From positions 1 through 64,000 of IMG/VR virus record IMGVR_UViG_3300021420_000019: a stretch of DNA of 64,000 nt; one strand, written 5' to 3'. Of the stretch, positions 1 through 8,662 are shown one piece after another. Source of the stretch: a virus. Position 1 is the stretch's first letter; the number at the start of each line of letters is the position of its first letter. Made by a program: the position numbers and the translations under genes. Under the pieces are notes generated by a model. The model was not told where the DNA came from and ran no database searches. It saw nothing but the letters and a program-made list of their open reading frames with translations.

Positions 1-1
1 T

Positions 2-3000
2 CATCGTTTAAATTACAACTTAACTGACCCGACCATCGAAGAAGCGGACACGATCCGTAAGCAGTTAAACGATGAGAACCGCGCTATCTTGAGAAAGAAT
101 ATGTGGGACGTTGATACCGCACTCGGTGTCGATCCCGCGTTCGCTGCCCGTTACGCGGCTGCGGACTCGCTTCGAAATGGTATCTATAATACGTTCGAAG
201 ATAAGGGCGTCACCGGAATCCGTGAGATGCGTCAAGATGAGAGATCGATCATCAACCTGCGCAATGCTGCTGAGAGACAGCTCGTACGCGGAGATGTCCG
301 TGTGCGTGGAAGCGGCGAGTCCGGTCCGATCCGTAAGATGCTCGCGAAGGGCGCAAGCTACGTTGGCGGTATGGCGGGCGCTGGAGTAGGCGCTGAGATC
401 GGTGGACCGCTCGGCGCGTCAGCCGGTGCGGAGGTCGGACAGCTAGCGGGGAAGAAGATCGGCGGATTGATCGCTCCCGGTGATCTAACGCGTAACGAAC
501 TTTTAGCTCGCTCTATGAAGGTCAAGGGCGGAGGGGTTCCGACTACTGAGATTCGAGGTGTGGGCGCTCCCAGCGGGGAGTTTGGACCGCCAGAGCCGGT
601 CAGTCCGAAGATGCAGTTGTATACACCGCAGCGCGAGCTGACCCCCCTGCACTCTGAACTTGCAACTCACTACGGCGAGAGTATAGATTCAAGTTACCTA
701 GACCTAGAAAAGAGATTTAAGGACGATCTAGCGGACAAGAAGGCGCACGGGGTCCCTCTAGAGCCAGCAGAGAAGACCCTACTAGGTAAGATCAACCAGG
801 CGGACGCTGTGGACAGACTAGCGGCTCAGAAGCAGATGCAGGAGACGCTCACGGCAGGGAAGAAGCCAGCGGGTCCGACTCTGCCTGATGAAGTTGAGCC
901 GTTGCTGCATCCGCCACAGTCGAAGTTAGCCGAGGGGATGGATACACAACGAGGTATCACGCACGATCTCGCGCACGTTGTCGTAGGATCGGAGCGCGGG
1001 ATTAACTTCGCGGACGGGATACAGAGCCACCTTCACCCGGAGGTAAGCTCAGCCGGTGCTTTGATGAGCGCACCGATTGACTGGGAACCGTATATCGATG
1101 ACGAAGGCAATGTTGATCCCGCGAAGCTCAAGTCAAAGATCGCCGATATCGCCGCTACGTATGTCGCTGGCGGCGTAGCAAACGATCTCTACCACGATAT
1201 CCCGTTCACAGAGAACCACCACCTGGGCGCGGACGTTCGTATATTGAAGAGCTTCATAAAGAACGTCGGCTTCACGGAAGCGGAAGCATCCAAGATGATC
1301 GCGCAGGCTGCGGACGACGCCGCGCAGGTTTTGTCGCGACCTGGCGTGCAGGATATATTAGAGCAGCACGCTGCGGTACGCGAGGCCGGACTAGATAGTA
1401 AGTACCATGTCTCTCCAGAGCGCATGGATCAAATATTACAGGACGTGAAAGATGCAAACTCAACAGGGAAGTCTACAGGAGCTATTCCAGCAAGCAACCG
1501 ACCAGGTGAAGAAGCTGGAGCCGAAGCAGAAGCTGAGCTTGAAGAAGGGAATCCAGCAGAGCTTCGACCAACGCGGAAGGGACCTACTGAAGGAGAAGGC
1601 GGCGGGGCTAGAGGAGATGAACAAGTTAAGCCCGGAGCCGAAGCAGGAACTGTAAAGTCGGAAAACCCGCAACTAGCCCTACCTAACCCAAGGGCGGCTA
1701 GCATGAAGGATGAGCCAGTCTATAAGTATAATCCGGATTTATTTAAGAGTCGGTATGGCACCGGACAAGAGTGGTATCACGGAACAACCGCAGACTTCAC
1801 TGACTTTAAACACGAAGGAATAAAAAGAGGAACCACTGATTGGAATAGCCAACTAGGAACTCATTTCGCCGCAGATGAGAACGTAGCTCATGAATTCGCT
1901 AACGGAAGATATAGCGGCGTAACAGAAGGTGGAAAAATTATTCCAGCTAAGCTCAATATCGACAACCCTAAATCGTATCAATTTGAGGGCGATATGGGTG
2001 ACGACGCATTGAAATCTGCTCTTAAGAATGGCGTTGTAACCTTAGATCAAGTTAAAAAAGTAAAGCCAGATTTCAACCCCAATCAAACATATCATGAAGG
2101 GAATGGTATCATCAATGCACTGCGCGGCAAGAGAAACGAAATTGCAACTAATTTCAAAGCAGATTTGAAATCACAAGGTCATGACGGGATTGTTTATGGG
2201 AATGTTGTTGAAGGCGGCTTCGGCAATCCCGCTGCGATAGCATTTGAGCCGAATCAGATAGAACGAACCGATATTAAGCCAGAAGAGCCGAAGCTCGGAA
2301 CAGGGACTCCCAAGTTAACTCACAAGGTAACTGAGACGGGCGGAGAGGTACGTCTCGATACCGATAAAGGCAACGAAGGAATGCTCAAGTACGCGCTTAA
2401 GGGCGACGAGGCGAGCGTGACCGGGGTACGCGCCGACGAGCCAGGTAAAGGGATCGGCACAGCGATGTACGAGCGTGCCGCTCAAGAGGTTAAGGCACGC
2501 GGCGCTAAGTCGATGACGAGCGACCTCGGTGGTCAAACCAGTATGGACGCGGCTAAGGTCTGGGACAGGCTATCAAAGGCACATCCTGGGGAGATCGAGA
2601 AGATCGACAGCAAGCCGGGATCGCCAGGGTACCGTTGGACGTTCCCAGAAGAGGTGAAGCCAGCGAACCCACAGCTATCGGTTCCGCCAGAGCGCACGAC
2701 AGGCAACTTAGAGCACGACCGTATCATCAAGGAGGGCGGCGGGATACCTGGTGGTGTATTCAAGGGTGATGCTAAAATTGGTGTTCCTGAATTAGCGATG
2801 TTTCATGATCCTCAAAGCGGGACCACACTAGCGCTAAAAACCGATGAGGGAATAACTCCTGAAAAGGTTCGCGAGAGGCTTGAAGAAAGCCGTGCGCAGT
2901 ATGCTGCGGCGAACGCTAAGAAAGCGGTTGCGAAACTGGACCAAGCTATTAAGCCGGAGAGTCCCGAACTCAGCGGCAAGAAAGTTCGGGGCGCAGCGGT

Positions 3001-3544
3001 ATCTCCGCAAACAAAAGCACAAATCTTAGCCAAAGATGTTACTGTCCCGACATTTGCTCGTGATAATGCGTATCAGTCTTTTCCGAAAGGGGCGGGGGCA
3101 ATTGATGAGGGAGATAAAAATTTTCTCCTAGCCGACGGAAGTTTGATTCATGCTGCGAGTGACCAAGAACACGATGCTATGATTGATGATATCGGGGCTA
3201 AAAGATTGCATGATGCCGGGGCTATTCGCATGACTTCGAATGGTCTGGAAATTTTTCAAAAACCGACAGATGACCAACTACAGGAAATAGGCCGCTTCGC
3301 AAAACAAAACTGGGGTGGCCACTTTTTTTGGGATTTTGCATCGAGAGATAATAAAAATTTTTACGGAAACCATCAAGGCGATGGAGAGGGGTCGATAGGA
3401 GATTTTCGAAGGGCGATAGATAACCAATACCCGTTAACGATGACCACTCCTCAGCCCGAAAAATTCGCATCCGTAGGCGGGAAGTTTGTAGGGAATACTC
3501 CGAAACCAGAGCATGCAGGAATAGCCGCACTCGAATCTAAGTAA
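2..3544 (+). CDS. polyvalent virion protein, 5' partial
   Basis: The frame is open from base 2, upstream of the first TTG (89), so the gene is cut by the window edge; 1180 residues are visible. Counting from base 2: a Gly/Ala-rich hydrophobic stretch at about 119-158; HDLAH near 321 followed by a GGVANDL segment, reminiscent of the FtsH-like M41 peptidase fold; about 585-755 (WYHGTT, LGTHFA, DGIVYGN, IAFEP) matches the ADP-ribosyltransferase-like domain of phage polyvalent proteins; about 775-880 (GKGIGTAMYERA) looks like a GNAT acetyltransferase; about 1020-1150 is a further conserved-looking region. Polyvalent proteins are typically packaged and injected with the genome (family knowledge). 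Which domains are active cannot be judged by eye. It ends next to a convergent small gene. Confidence 0.8.
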   Translation, partial: HRLNYNLTDPTIEEADTIRKQLNDENRAILRKNMWDVDTALGVDPAFAARYAAADSLRNGIYNTFEDKGVTGIREMRQDERSIINLRNAAERQLVRGDVRVRGSGESGPIRKMLAKGASYVGGMAGAGVGAEIGGPLGASAGAEVGQLAGKKIGGLIAPGDLTRNELLARSMKVKGGGVPTTEIRGVGAPSGEFGPPEPVSPKMQLYTPQRELTPLHSELATHYGESIDSSYLDLEKRFKDDLADKKAHGVPLEPAEKTLLGKINQADAVDRLAAQKQMQETLTAGKKPAGPTLPDEVEPLLHPPQSKLAEGMDTQRGITHDLAHVVVGSERGINFADGIQSHLHPEVSSAGALMSAPIDWEPYIDDEGNVDPAKLKSKIADIAATYVAGGVANDLYHDIPFTENHHLGADVRILKSFIKNVGFTEAEASKMIAQAADDAAQVLSRPGVQDILEQHAAVREAGLDSKYHVSPERMDQILQDVKDANSTGKSTGAIPASNRPGEEAGAEAEAELEEGNPAELRPTRKGPTEGEGGGARGDEQVKPGAEAGTVKSENPQLALPNPRAASMKDEPVYKYNPDLFKSRYGTGQEWYHGTTADFTDFKHEGIKRGTTDWNSQLGTHFAADENVAHEFANGRYSGVTEGGKIIPAKLNIDNPKSYQFEGDMGDDALKSALKNGVVTLDQVKKVKPDFNPNQTYHEGNGIINALRGKRNEIATNFKADLKSQGHDGIVYGNVVEGGFGNPAAIAFEPNQIERTDIKPEEPKLGTGTPKLTHKVTETGGEVRLDTDKGNEGMLKYALKGDEASVTGVRADEPGKGIGTAMYERAAQEVKARGAKSMTSDLGGQTSMDAAKVWDRLSKAHPGEIEKIDSKPGSPGYRWTFPEEVKPANPQLSVPPERTTGNLEHDRIIKEGGGIPGGVFKGDAKIGVPELAMFHDPQSGTTLALKTDEGITPEKVRERLEESRAQYAAANAKKAVAKLDQAIKPESPELSGKKVRGAAVSPQTKAQILAKDVTVPTFARDNAYQSFPKGAGAIDEGDKNFLLADGSLIHAASDQEHDAMIDDIGAKRLHDAGAIRMTSNGLEIFQKPTDDQLQEIGRFAKQNWGGHFFWDFASRDNKNFYGNHQGDGEGSIGDFRRAIDNQYPLTMTTPQPEKFASVGGKFVGNTPKPEHAGIAALESK

Positions 3545-3722
3545 TTATTTTGTCCCTGACTTCAGCGCTAGCAAATCTGACATGCAGTCCGACATCTATC
3601 GCCTTGTTGTAAAGGTCCTTAAGGCTAGAGGCGTATGTTGTGTTTAGAAACGAGAATCCTGATTGCGATAAGTAGATAACTCCTCTGCTTGTAAATTCTA
3701 TATCGAAAAGTAACGACTTCAT
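3537..3722 (-). CDS. small protein of unknown function
   Basis: 61 residues. Kept because the start ATG (3722) is preceded by a strong TAGGAGGAGT ribosome site. It lies antisense between two plus-strand genes and overlaps the last bases of the polyvalent gene. No motif recognised; the sequence is mixed hydrophobic/polar with no membrane segment. It could be a small regulatory gene or chance. Confidence 0.4.
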   Translation of the reverse strand: MKSLLFDIEFTSRGVIYLSQSGFSFLNTTYASSLKDLYNKAIDVGLHVRFASAEVRDKIIT

Positions 3723-3739
3723 ACTCCTCCTAGGAAATT

Positions 3740-3994
3740 ATGGCAAATAAACCTTCATACAGCGCGGCTCGGAAACTTCGCGGCACCGGGACGATGACTA
3801 TCGAGCCCGCGCCGAAGACCACCTTCACTGACAAAAATCTAGACCCTCGGTCAGAGCCTGCGGAAGGAAATCAGATATCCAAGGGCAACGCCGCACCCGG
3901 AGCCAGCATTTCGCCCGAGCTGAACGCTCCTAAACAAACCTCGCACGGCACGGGGGTCAACCGGCCTGACGCTGAAGGCCTAACTAAGACCTAG
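3740..3994 (+). CDS. small hypothetical protein
   Basis: 84 residues, hydrophilic and rich in Pro, Ala, Gly, Thr and Lys, apparently disordered. The start is the ATG behind AGGAAATT. It follows the polyvalent gene and converges on the minus-strand block at a hairpin, so it is probably the last gene of the left plus-strand unit. Its composition resembles the small structural-operon proteins at 51031 and 58179, but no family is recognised. Confidence 0.65.
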   Translation: MANKPSYSAARKLRGTGTMTIEPAPKTTFTDKNLDPRSEPAEGNQISKGNAAPGASISPELNAPKQTSHGTGVNRPDAEGLTKT

Positions 3995-4024
3995 CGCCAA
4001 TCAAATCTCTGATTTATGGCGCTA
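3992..4024. terminator. hairpin between convergent units
   Basis: Inverted repeat TAGCGCCA / TGGCGCTA with a smaller AAATC/GATTT stem inside, exactly between the convergent genes ending at 3994 (+) and 4022 (-). No long T-tract follows, so a bidirectional terminator is an inference from position. Confidence 0.55.
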
Positions 4025-4228
4025 TTCATTGAAATTTGGATTCAGCGGGTCGCTCAGATAGACCACCCAACGCCCGCCAGTGTTGCACCAATCTTCAGAA
4101 TCATGAGATTGACACCGTAAGCAATCCCCGCAAGTGTCGCAGTAAAAACACTCTTTTGGTTCCGGTAGATCAATGGTCTTGTAACTTCCGTCTGTTTGTT
4201 CAACTTCGGCCAACATGATCCACTCCAC
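4022..4228 (-). CDS. Cys-rich small protein
   Basis: Up to 68 residues from a GTG; an internal ATG four codons on is an alternative start. A CFYCDTCGDCLRC cluster at about 27-39 suggests metal binding. It is the last gene of the leftward block and belongs to a group of tiny Cys-rich genes in this phage. Function unknown. Confidence 0.55.
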   Translation of the reverse strand: MEWIMLAEVEQTDGSYKTIDLPEPKECFYCDTCGDCLRCQSHDSEDWCNTGGRWVVYLSDPLNPNFNE

Positions 4229-4261
4229 TGCGGCTCATCTGCTGATTGACGCTTTAGATTT

Positions 4262-4438
4262 CTACTCAAAGGCTATCACAATCTCCCAAATTCTACGTTC
4301 CCTTTCTTCCCAGTCACAATCACTTTCGAGGGCCTTTTTTATCTGAATAATTGCGTATTGCTCTCTTGTTGTCGGAAGCGATTTCACGCCCCGAGGCAAA
4401 CCCATTGCCGCGCCTTCGTATTCCTCGTCGGTATGCAT
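4262..4438 (-). CDS. small hypothetical protein
   Basis: 58 residues starting MHTDEEY. This ATG is chosen over one seven codons upstream because GGGGAGGGAAAA directly precedes it. The C-terminal half is charged and probably helical. No family recognised. Confidence 0.6.
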   Translation of the reverse strand: MHTDEEYEGAAMGLPRGVKSLPTTREQYAIIQIKKALESDCDWEERERRIWEIVIAFE

Positions 4439-4477
4439 TTTTCCCTCCCCGCAGTTCATCTGCTGATTGATTGGCGA

Positions 4478-4651
4478 TTATATGTGCCTCTCTATCTCAT
4501 CGCCGAAGTCCTGAGAGTACTCAGCTTTGTCCCTCCGGTTGCTGCACACCGGAGCGTGCTTCTTCACACAATCCTGGCACAGGATCATCCCGCAGTCCCT
4601 ACCGTTGCATACCACTATCTGTACCGTTCTCTGACACGCCTCGCATCGCAT
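4478..4651 (-). CDS. zinc-ribbon-like small protein
   Basis: 57 residues. Two CxxC-type knuckles (MRCEAC near the start, CQDCV in the middle) plus further Cys/His make a likely zinc-binding fold. Ribosome site GGAGAGGAG lies 8 bases before ATG, and the start overlaps the stop of the upstream gene as TAATG, so the two are translationally coupled. Role unknown. Confidence 0.65.
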   Translation of the reverse strand: MRCEACQRTVQIVVCNGRDCGMILCQDCVKKHAPVCSNRRDKAEYSQDFGDEIERHI

Positions 4652-4893
4652 TAGAAGTTCTCCTCTCCCTCCGGCTCTCTATCTTTAATCGGCTTGATCT
4701 CCCGGCAGACCGGGCAGCGCTTTGGTATCTCTGCGGTCAATAGCTCCATCTTGGGCTGCGCGGAGCACACAAAACCCATATACGATGTCTCTACACGGGT
4801 TATCGTGTGGTTCCAGCGCTGTGCCTTCTCCGTGTTCTGTGACTCTAGCTCGACACGGTCGCTATTCTTGAACGCTATCGTGTACTCTCTCAC
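4651..4893 (-). CDS. small protein with C-terminal CPVC motif
   Basis: 80 residues. It starts at GTG overlapping the TGA of the PRPP-synthetase-like gene (GTGA) with AGAGGA upstream. Cys43 and the CPVC at about 60-63 could bind a metal. It is co-transcribed with the nicotinamide/PRPP genes, but nothing links it to that chemistry except position. Confidence 0.6.
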   Translation of the reverse strand: MREYTIAFKNSDRVELESQNTEKAQRWNHTITRVETSYMGFVCSAQPKMELLTAEIPKRCPVCREIKPIKDREPEGEENF

Positions 4894-5744
4894 TTGGTCC
4901 TCTTTTCTATTTGGTTTAGGATTGTAGGCATGGCCGGAATTTGTGTAAAGTTATCTACGTGCTTTGTTGCCAGGGTATAGAAGCTATCTGTTGTGTAGAT
5001 ATGCTCAAAGTGATCTAGCAGCGGGCGTAGCCCTTTAGAGAATATCCCGTGTGTCACGTACAGATACAGCGGGAGAGTATTTCCAGACTTCCGCAACGCC
5101 TCCGCTATCCCGATGAAGGTCCCGCCGCCGTCGCAGATGTCATCGATAATTAATATTTGATCGCATTCAGCGAATTCTTTTGCTGACGGAACACTGAATC
5201 CGGATAGCTTTCCTGTTATCTGATCTCGAACTTTCGCTGCTATAAAGCCTGTCTTATACCCATATCGTAACGCGCCTGCGTCCGGTAACAGAACAATAGT
5301 TCGACCGCCTATTTGATCGATAACCTGCTCAATAATCGGCAGCGGGCTCACATCTGTCAGATGGCGGATATACTTCCCGGCTTCGGAAGAATGCACGTCC
5401 AGGGTGACGATATCGTAGCTGATCGTATTCAGCAGTTGAGCGAAGACTTGCAAACCGAGTGTATCCCCGAGCACGAAACGACGGTCCGCACGGGCATACG
5501 GAAGGTAGGGCAGGATCAGCTTGACATCGGCTGACGTTGCGCCCTTTATCGCGTTCAAGAGTTGAGCCAGCGCGACGATCTCGCCGTCTGTGATCTTAGC
5601 GACGACATGAATCCGCTCGACCTTCGGGTGCTTCATCAGGTGAACTATTTCTTCAGTTAGACGGACCTGAACTTCACCGCCGGGATACCGGAACATCTTG
5701 ACCGGACCGTCTGCATCGCCTGGGAAATTGATTGTTAGATTCAT
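4890..5744 (-). CDS. PRPP-synthetase-like enzyme (Prs or Adps type)
   Basis: 284 residues of the ribose-phosphate pyrophosphokinase fold. Seen: the ATP-loop-like LPYLPYARADRRF at about 78-90 and the PRPP-binding motif IIDDICDGGGTF at about 199-210. The start ATG overlaps the stop of the upstream NAMPT-like gene (ATGA), so they form a coupled pair. Known: classical Prs makes PRPP from ribose-5-phosphate and ATP; in the phage NARP1 pathway a Prs-like enzyme (Adps) pyrophosphorylates ADP-ribose, and a NAMPT-like partner then adds nicotinamide to give NAD+. The adjacency fits either PRPP supply for nicotinamide salvage or NARP1; sequence by eye cannot separate them. Confidence 0.88.
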   Translation of the reverse strand: MNLTINFPGDADGPVKMFRYPGGEVQVRLTEEIVHLMKHPKVERIHVVAKITDGEIVALAQLLNAIKGATSADVKLILPYLPYARADRRFVLGDTLGLQVFAQLLNTISYDIVTLDVHSSEAGKYIRHLTDVSPLPIIEQVIDQIGGRTIVLLPDAGALRYGYKTGFIAAKVRDQITGKLSGFSVPSAKEFAECDQILIIDDICDGGGTFIGIAEALRKSGNTLPLYLYVTHGIFSKGLRPLLDHFEHIYTTDSFYTLATKHVDNFTQIPAMPTILNQIEKRTK

Positions 5745-7213
5745 GTTCGTACCTTCTTCCTGATCTCATCGAACGTTTGATCGATCAGCAGTCCGCCTTG
5801 CTTACCTGAGAATACCTTACGATATGCACAGTTGTCAAGGTCTTTCGGGGATTTCATATCTTGAACTACGTAGTTCGGCTGTCCGACCAGGCCGTCATAT
5901 ACCGCCGGAACTCCCTTCAAGCTGGTCTTCAATCCGTCATCTGTCACCGGCTTCTTGAAGATCGGGATTACCTCGCCCTTTGAATTGCGTACGGCGGTCG
6001 CCTTCATCGCGTGCCCGTAGGTGTCTCGTGTGACGTACTCGTAAGTATACGAACCGATTCCGAAGACCATATTGTACGGGCTCAACTTCAGATTGTCAAT
6101 AGTCTGAGTCAAGATTTCATCTGCACGTTCTAGTGTGATTGAGTCCCCGTAGATCGCTCCCGCCTTATTAATCATCGGCAAGCCTGGGCCATCAGTTGTA
6201 CCGAGTGCGTATGCCAGCAATCGCAATGTCCCGAGGTCTTCCGGAAGGTATCCGTGCAATCCGGACCTGTCGTCCGACTTCCCGCAAATGATCTCAACTG
6301 GATCACCGCTATCGGGACGAATAACAAGTTTCCCGTCGCGAGCAAGAATTATTTCTTTGAGACGTGGGACGTAGCTCGTTAGGACCTTCCACAGGTCCCA
6401 GGTATCGGATACAATGCTCACGATTCCCGTGGGATACACCTCGGTGATTAGCCGCTTGAACGTGTCAAACTCGCCGTCTTGACCGCCCGAGCACATCACG
6501 GAGTGCTCTGTCGCCGGGACCGATCCGCCGATTGAGTAGTCCGCGTGGTAGTACTCGTGCGCCGCTAAGATCGCCGGGATCGTATCGGTGCCGTTGAAAC
6601 TAGTCAGGTGGCCCATGCCAGATAAGATAGCGTCTTCGAGCCCGGACATCCCCCGGAAGCTAAAGTCGTGGCCTTGCCAGTCTATGAAACTCAAATCGGT
6701 CTCTCCTGAGCGTAGGGCGTGTTTTGTAAACAGCTTGCGGTACTCTTGTGCGGTCGTCGCGCTGGTAGACGGCTTCCACAATATCGCGGACATCACACTC
6801 TCAATATAATTCGGGAGCCAGTAACAGTTATCGTCTGTGTTTGTCACGACAATTGAAGGTATCTTTATCGGTACAGTGACGCCCTCGGGCAGAGCATAAA
6901 AGTCCAGCGGGAGATAGCCCAAGTTATGCAGATATTCGATATGATCGGTCTTTGGATTTTCGATTCCGAGAGTCTTCTTAATAACTTCTCGGTAGTTTGT
7001 GAGAACCATATCGATAGGTGTTCCAAAGAAATAATAATCAAATTCCTCAATCAGATACTTCTTGAGGAAGTACTGAAGGCCAAAGAACACGGTGCTATTT
7101 CGTCCGGTCCGCGAACTCCTGGCAGTCCAATTCGACCAGACCTGCTTCGTGCCGGGCGCGTACTGAATCACATGCCCTACCTTGTAGAAATCGATGTAGA
7201 AAATTGGGTTCAT
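5741..7213 (-). CDS. nadV: nicotinamide phosphoribosyltransferase-like (NadV/NAMPT or Namat)
   Basis: 490 residues, the usual length for the family. Seen: N-terminal IDFYKVGHVIQY and SNWTARSSR; the central GTDTIPAILAAHEYY and PATEHSVMCSGG regions; VIRPDSGDP, the NAMPT signature around the catalytic Asp; and the C-terminal GIGSYTYEYVTRDTYG. Known: NAMPT joins nicotinamide and PRPP to give NMN; its relative Namat uses ADP-ribose pyrophosphate and yields NAD+ directly. It is translationally coupled (ATGA) to the PRPP-synthetase-like gene, so the pair probably restores NAD+ during infection, possibly against NAD-depleting defences. The exact substrate is not proven. Confidence 0.9.
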   Translation of the reverse strand: MNPIFYIDFYKVGHVIQYAPGTKQVWSNWTARSSRTGRNSTVFFGLQYFLKKYLIEEFDYYFFGTPIDMVLTNYREVIKKTLGIENPKTDHIEYLHNLGYLPLDFYALPEGVTVPIKIPSIVVTNTDDNCYWLPNYIESVMSAILWKPSTSATTAQEYRKLFTKHALRSGETDLSFIDWQGHDFSFRGMSGLEDAILSGMGHLTSFNGTDTIPAILAAHEYYHADYSIGGSVPATEHSVMCSGGQDGEFDTFKRLITEVYPTGIVSIVSDTWDLWKVLTSYVPRLKEIILARDGKLVIRPDSGDPVEIICGKSDDRSGLHGYLPEDLGTLRLLAYALGTTDGPGLPMINKAGAIYGDSITLERADEILTQTIDNLKLSPYNMVFGIGSYTYEYVTRDTYGHAMKATAVRNSKGEVIPIFKKPVTDDGLKTSLKGVPAVYDGLVGQPNYVVQDMKSPKDLDNCAYRKVFSGKQGGLLIDQTFDEIRKKVRT

Positions 7214-7455
7214 GATTTTTCCTCTTCATCCCGCAAGACATCTCTCGGGCTGATCGAACGAATCACGGGGATTACGTGCCCCTCGATGGCCGGGCCCTTT
7301 AGGTCGCTGTGGTCCGCAGGGACGCGAGCCAGCGGAATGGACCTCTGATGGATCGTAATCGTAACCTCGTCACCGACAAGTAATTGTTCGATGCCGGAGA
7401 TAGCGATTGTGGCGGTAGAACAGTATATACCTGTAACCTTTCCTTGAACGTTCAT
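7210..7455 (-). CDS. small beta-rich hypothetical protein
   Basis: 81 residues, beta-rich at the N-terminus (MNVQGKVTGIYC) with a charged tail. The start follows TAGGAGGCATC; the stop overlaps the NAMPT-like start as ATGA. Proximity suggests co-expression with the NAD pair, but no function is recognised. Confidence 0.65.
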   Translation of the reverse strand: MNVQGKVTGIYCSTATIAISGIEQLLVGDEVTITIHQRSIPLARVPADHSDLKGPAIEGHVIPVIRSISPRDVLRDEEEKS

Positions 7456-7463
7456 GATGCCTC

Positions 7464-7658
7464 CTATTTCATTATCTGTAAAACGTTTTTAATCTCGTCC
7501 CGTACTTCCTTCTTGCCTTGCTCAATAGCCGCCCAGAGTAGACTAGCTACGGCGGGCCCGACGTATATCTCTCGCTCGCCGTTATCGATATAGGTGACAA
7601 TAAACTTCCGGTCGTTCGCGTCACGCTGGGTGATCTTGATTGTGCCTAGTTTAATCAT
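7464..7658 (-). CDS. small hypothetical protein
   Basis: 64 residues starting MIKLGTIKI. This internal ATG is preferred because it forms a TAATG overlap with the stop of the upstream gene. Predicted short beta strands then a helix. Unknown. Confidence 0.6.
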   Translation of the reverse strand: MIKLGTIKITQRDANDRKFIVTYIDNGEREIYVGPAVASLLWAAIEQGKKEVRDEIKNVLQIMK

Positions 7659-7942
7659 TAAAATAATCCAAATAGCTTCTTGCGTCTCTTTGAAAACTTC
7701 GGCTGAGCGCACATATGCAGCAGTTGAAGCAAGCCAATAGCGGAGCCCTCGATCATGCTCAGATGCATCTTGCCGCCCGTGATCTCACAGAAGTCCTCTA
7801 TCTTGGTGCCGGGCTTCGGTGTGACGATAAATTCCCAGGGCGCTAGTGCGTCCCGCTGAAAGATTTCCACGACCGCTTCGCACTCTAGACGCGCCTGAAT
7901 GTAAAACTTAGTTTCGCTCGGCTCGATCTGTAGATTATTCAT
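7658..7942 (-). CDS. small hypothetical protein
   Basis: 94 residues with alternating hydrophobic strands and a basic tail (KFSKRRKKLF). It overlaps both neighbours. No family recognised. Confidence 0.6.
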   Translation of the reverse strand: MNNLQIEPSETKFYIQARLECEAVVEIFQRDALAPWEFIVTPKPGTKIEDFCEITGGKMHLSMIEGSAIGLLQLLHMCAQPKFSKRRKKLFGLF

Positions 7943-8210
7943 TAACTTTCACCTCGAACTCCCGCGCTAAGGCGCGAAACATGCGGCCACGTCCCTTGTG
8001 GCCTCCCGCTTCGCATTGACTCGCTATCTTCAAAAGCTTGCTGACGAAAGGCACGCTGAACTTTTTATCGATCTTTTGAAAATCTTTCAGCAGACTACTA
8101 AGCAGTTCGCGCTCTCCCGCGTTCAAAGAGCGCAGCACACCGGCTCCGCAAGGGACGGTGAACTTGCCGTCTAATTTTCGCTCGACTGCTGAAATGTACG
8201 GGTTCTTCAC
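7935..8210 (-). CDS. small hypothetical protein
   Basis: 91 residues. The start chosen is a GTG overlapping the stop of the oxygenase gene (GTGA) with GGAG eight bases upstream; a GTG six codons earlier is possible. Lys/Arg-rich helical C-terminus. Function unknown. Confidence 0.6.
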   Translation of the reverse strand: MKNPYISAVERKLDGKFTVPCGAGVLRSLNAGERELLSSLLKDFQKIDKKFSVPFVSKLLKIASQCEAGGHKGRGRMFRALAREFEVKVNE

Positions 8211-8662
8211 TTTGCGATCTCCATCCACTCCGGGACCTTGACGTGACGCCGGAAAAACCAGCGGTCCGAGGATACCTCGGGCGGGGTACGGTGCTCGACT
8301 GATAGATTCCGGATCAAGAGTATGTCCCCGGGCTCTGGCCTAATAACAGTCTCGTCCGGCAACTTTATCTCGGTCTGCTCGCGGTTAGACCACAGCACCA
8401 TTCCGACATCAGAACTATTATTGTCTCGGTGCCACTTTGTGGATGTCCCATATGATACTATTTCAGGATGATTGTTAGGCGACCTGAGTTCTGCGGACAG
8501 TTTGTCATCGCCCCACGCTGACTTCCACCAATAGCCGTATCCACTTGTTTCCAAGCCCCGTTTGACACTAACGTCAGTGAGATACCTGCCCATCTCTTGA
8601 GCGTCAAAGTTGCTCGGCTCGTACCTTCCGATGACGAGTACTCCAGGGGCTAGCTGTCTCAT
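8207..8662 (-). CDS. 2-oxoglutarate/Fe(II)-dependent oxygenase-like
   Basis: 151 residues. The order HRD (WHRDNN, about 78-83), then PGDILLIRN and VEHRTP with the distal His near 123, then an Arg in WFFRRHV is the HxD...H...R pattern of the jelly-roll 2OG-Fe(II) oxygenases. Such enzymes in phages hydroxylate proteins, nucleobases or small molecules; the substrate here is unknown. The start overlaps the upstream stop as ATGA. Confidence 0.7.
   Translation of the reverse strand: MRQLAPGVLVIGRYEPSNFDAQEMGRYLTDVSVKRGLETSGYGYWWKSAWGDDKLSAELRSPNNHPEIVSYGTSTKWHRDNNSSDVGMVLWSNREQTEIKLPDETVIRPEPGDILLIRNLSVEHRTPPEVSSDRWFFRRHVKVPEWMEIAK

Noticed and set aside
3222-3530. 102-codon minus-strand frame opposite the polyvalent gene
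   Set aside because: It lies wholly inside a clearly coding plus-strand region and has no ribosome site.
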